Shown piece by piece: positions 4,600-5,736 of a DNA stretch of 5,736 nucleotides (positions within the stretch are counted from its first letter, which is position 1; each line of letters starts with the position of its first letter). The translations under genes and the position numbers were made by a program. The stretch covers positions 1-5,736 of the forward strand of contig JAUZQX010000106.1 of NCBI GenBank assembly GCA_030950765.1, in the 5' to 3' direction. Source of the DNA: Ghiorsea sp. GTDB lineage: Bacteria; Pseudomonadota; Zetaproteobacteria; Mariprofundales; Mariprofundaceae. The notes under the pieces were generated by a model. The model had not been told where the DNA came from, did not search any database, and was given only the letters and a program-made list of their open reading frames with translations.

Positions 4600-5736
4600 A
4601 TGTTTGATTCATTAACCAGTAAATTAGGTACAATCGCCAATAAACTACGCGGTTCAGTGCGTATTACCCAAGCCGATTTGGATGCCACCCTACGCGAAAT
4701 GCGCATGGCATTACTCGAAGCTGATGTTGCACTTCCCGTAGTTAGGCATTTATTGGATGCGGTGCGTGAGCGCGCATTGGGTGCTGATGTCGCCAAAAGC
4801 CTACAACCTGGGCAAGTCATTATCAAAATCCTTAATGATGAACTTACCATCGTGCTTGGTGGACAGCGCCGTGATTTGGACACCTCTAAAATCCCATCAG
4901 TCATCATGTTATGCGGCTTACAAGGTGCGGGTAAAACCACCACCGCAGGTAAACTCGCTAAACTACTCACGGCACAAGGCAAAAAAGTGTCGGTTACATC
5001 CGTGGATGCTACCCGTCCTGCTGCGCGCGAACAATTACAAATCTTAGCCAATCAAGTTGATGTCCCCTACTTACATGGTGAAGGCAATAGTCCTGAAAAA
5101 ATGGCTGCCTCTGCCCTCAAACAAGCACGCCTTGGTGGGCATCATATTCTGATTTTGGATACGGCAGGTCGTCAAGTTGTTGATGACGCGTTGATGTCTG
5201 AAATTAAAGCAGTGGAAAAAGCCGTAGGCACAACTGAACGTTTACTTGTGCTTGATGCTATGACTGGGCAAACAGCACTAGAAATAGCTGAAACATTCCA
5301 TAAGTCAGTGCCTTTGACAGGTTGCATCATGTCTAAAACCGATGCTGATATGCGTGGTGGTGCAGCATTATCAGTTGCCTTTAGCACGGGTGTGCCCGTG
5401 CGTTATGTGGGTACGGGTGAGAAGCTGGATGCTTTTGAATTATTTGACCCTGAACGTATGGCAGGTCGCATTCTTGGGCAAGGTGATATTGTTGGGCTGG
5501 TTGAAAAAATCCAAGCCAACGTAGATCATGAACAAGCGGAAAAGGCTGCGAAGAAAATGCGCAGTGGCAAATTCGACTTGATGGATTTTGCTGAGCAAAT
5601 GGGGCAAATGCAAAATATGGGTGGTATCAGTGGTATTATGAAAATGATGCCTGGCATGAATGTACCGCAAGAAGCATTGGGACAATTTGATGATAAACCT
5701 ATCAAACGTATGCAAGCCATGGTCTATTCGATGACA
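4600..5736 (+). CDS. ffh: Signal recognition particle GTPase Ffh (SRP54), C-terminus cut by window edge
   Basis: The protein part of the bacterial signal recognition particle. It binds 4.5S RNA and signal sequences of inner-membrane proteins and docks with FtsY at the membrane. The 379 visible residues cover the N domain helices (about 1-90), the G domain with P-loop GLQGAGKTTT (106-115), DATRPAAREQL (136-146) and DTAGR (187-191), the GTGEKLDAFELFDPERM segment (271-287), and the start of the methionine-rich M domain from about 310, including MQNMGGISGIMKMMPGM (337-353). The frame is open to the last base; relatives of about 450 residues imply that about 70-80 residues are missing, including the RNA-binding helices. 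One oddity: the guanine-recognition and closing loop, usually TKxDGDARGG, reads SKTDADMRGG (245-254). The start is supported by the family N-terminus MFDSLTSKL and a modest AGAGAG site 7 bases upstream. Confidence 0.97.
   Translation, partial: MFDSLTSKLGTIANKLRGSVRITQADLDATLREMRMALLEADVALPVVRHLLDAVRERALGADVAKSLQPGQVIIKILNDELTIVLGGQRRDLDTSKIPSVIMLCGLQGAGKTTTAGKLAKLLTAQGKKVSVTSVDATRPAAREQLQILANQVDVPYLHGEGNSPEKMAASALKQARLGGHHILILDTAGRQVVDDALMSEIKAVEKAVGTTERLLVLDAMTGQTALEIAETFHKSVPLTGCIMSKTDADMRGGAALSVAFSTGVPVRYVGTGEKLDAFELFDPERMAGRILGQGDIVGLVEKIQANVDHEQAEKAAKKMRSGKFDLMDFAEQMGQMQNMGGISGIMKMMPGMNVPQEALGQFDDKPIKRMQAMVYSMT

Noticed and set aside
4578..5051. Long minus-strand frame opposite the start of ffh.
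   Set aside because: It is a shadow of ffh: the plus strand encodes all SRP GTPase motifs, and the minus frame shows no recognisable domain.

Overview
The window reads as chromosomal DNA from a Gram-negative bacterium, most likely a proteobacterium with a slightly AT-leaning genome. The evidence is the three-gene squalene route hpnC-hpnD-hpnE, a bacterial SRP GTPase gene (ffh) and a YgfZ-type iron-sulfur repair protein. The sequence alone does not fix the class; gamma-, beta- or zetaproteobacteria are all possible (inference).

Layout, left to right. Positions 1-137 are one end of an IS5-family insertion sequence: the first 24 codons of its transposase (minus strand), a promoter overlapping the terminal repeat, and a flanking CTAG that fits the target duplication. 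A short non-coding gap (142-270) separates it from ygfZ (271-1188, minus). A 292-base intergenic region (1189-1480) follows. It holds two exact DnaA boxes and one degenerate DnaA box within 35 bases, then an AT-rich stretch with inverted and direct repeats. Next come hpnE (1481-2719), hpnD (2732-3622) and hpnC (3619-4512), all on the minus strand. They are packed as one operon transcribed hpnC to hpnD to hpnE, with a 4-base overlap and a 12-base gap. An 87-base divergent promoter region (4513-4599) separates hpnC from ffh, which reads rightwards from 4600 and leaves the window still open.

How the genes work together. HpnD joins two farnesyl diphosphates into presqualene diphosphate, HpnC converts this to hydroxysqualene, and HpnE reduces that to squalene, the precursor of hopanoids. 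No squalene-hopene cyclase is in the window, so the end product is not shown. Ffh and YgfZ are housekeeping neighbours with no obvious metabolic link to squalene.

The part most worth a second look is the DnaA-box cluster upstream of ygfZ. It could be part of a replication origin, a DnaA-titrating site or a DnaA-controlled promoter. The last idea is attractive because E. coli YgfZ has been reported to influence DnaA-dependent initiation. Smaller points are an unusual guanine-recognition/closing loop in Ffh and an atypical C-terminal FAD motif in HpnE. I found no clearly new multi-gene system here.
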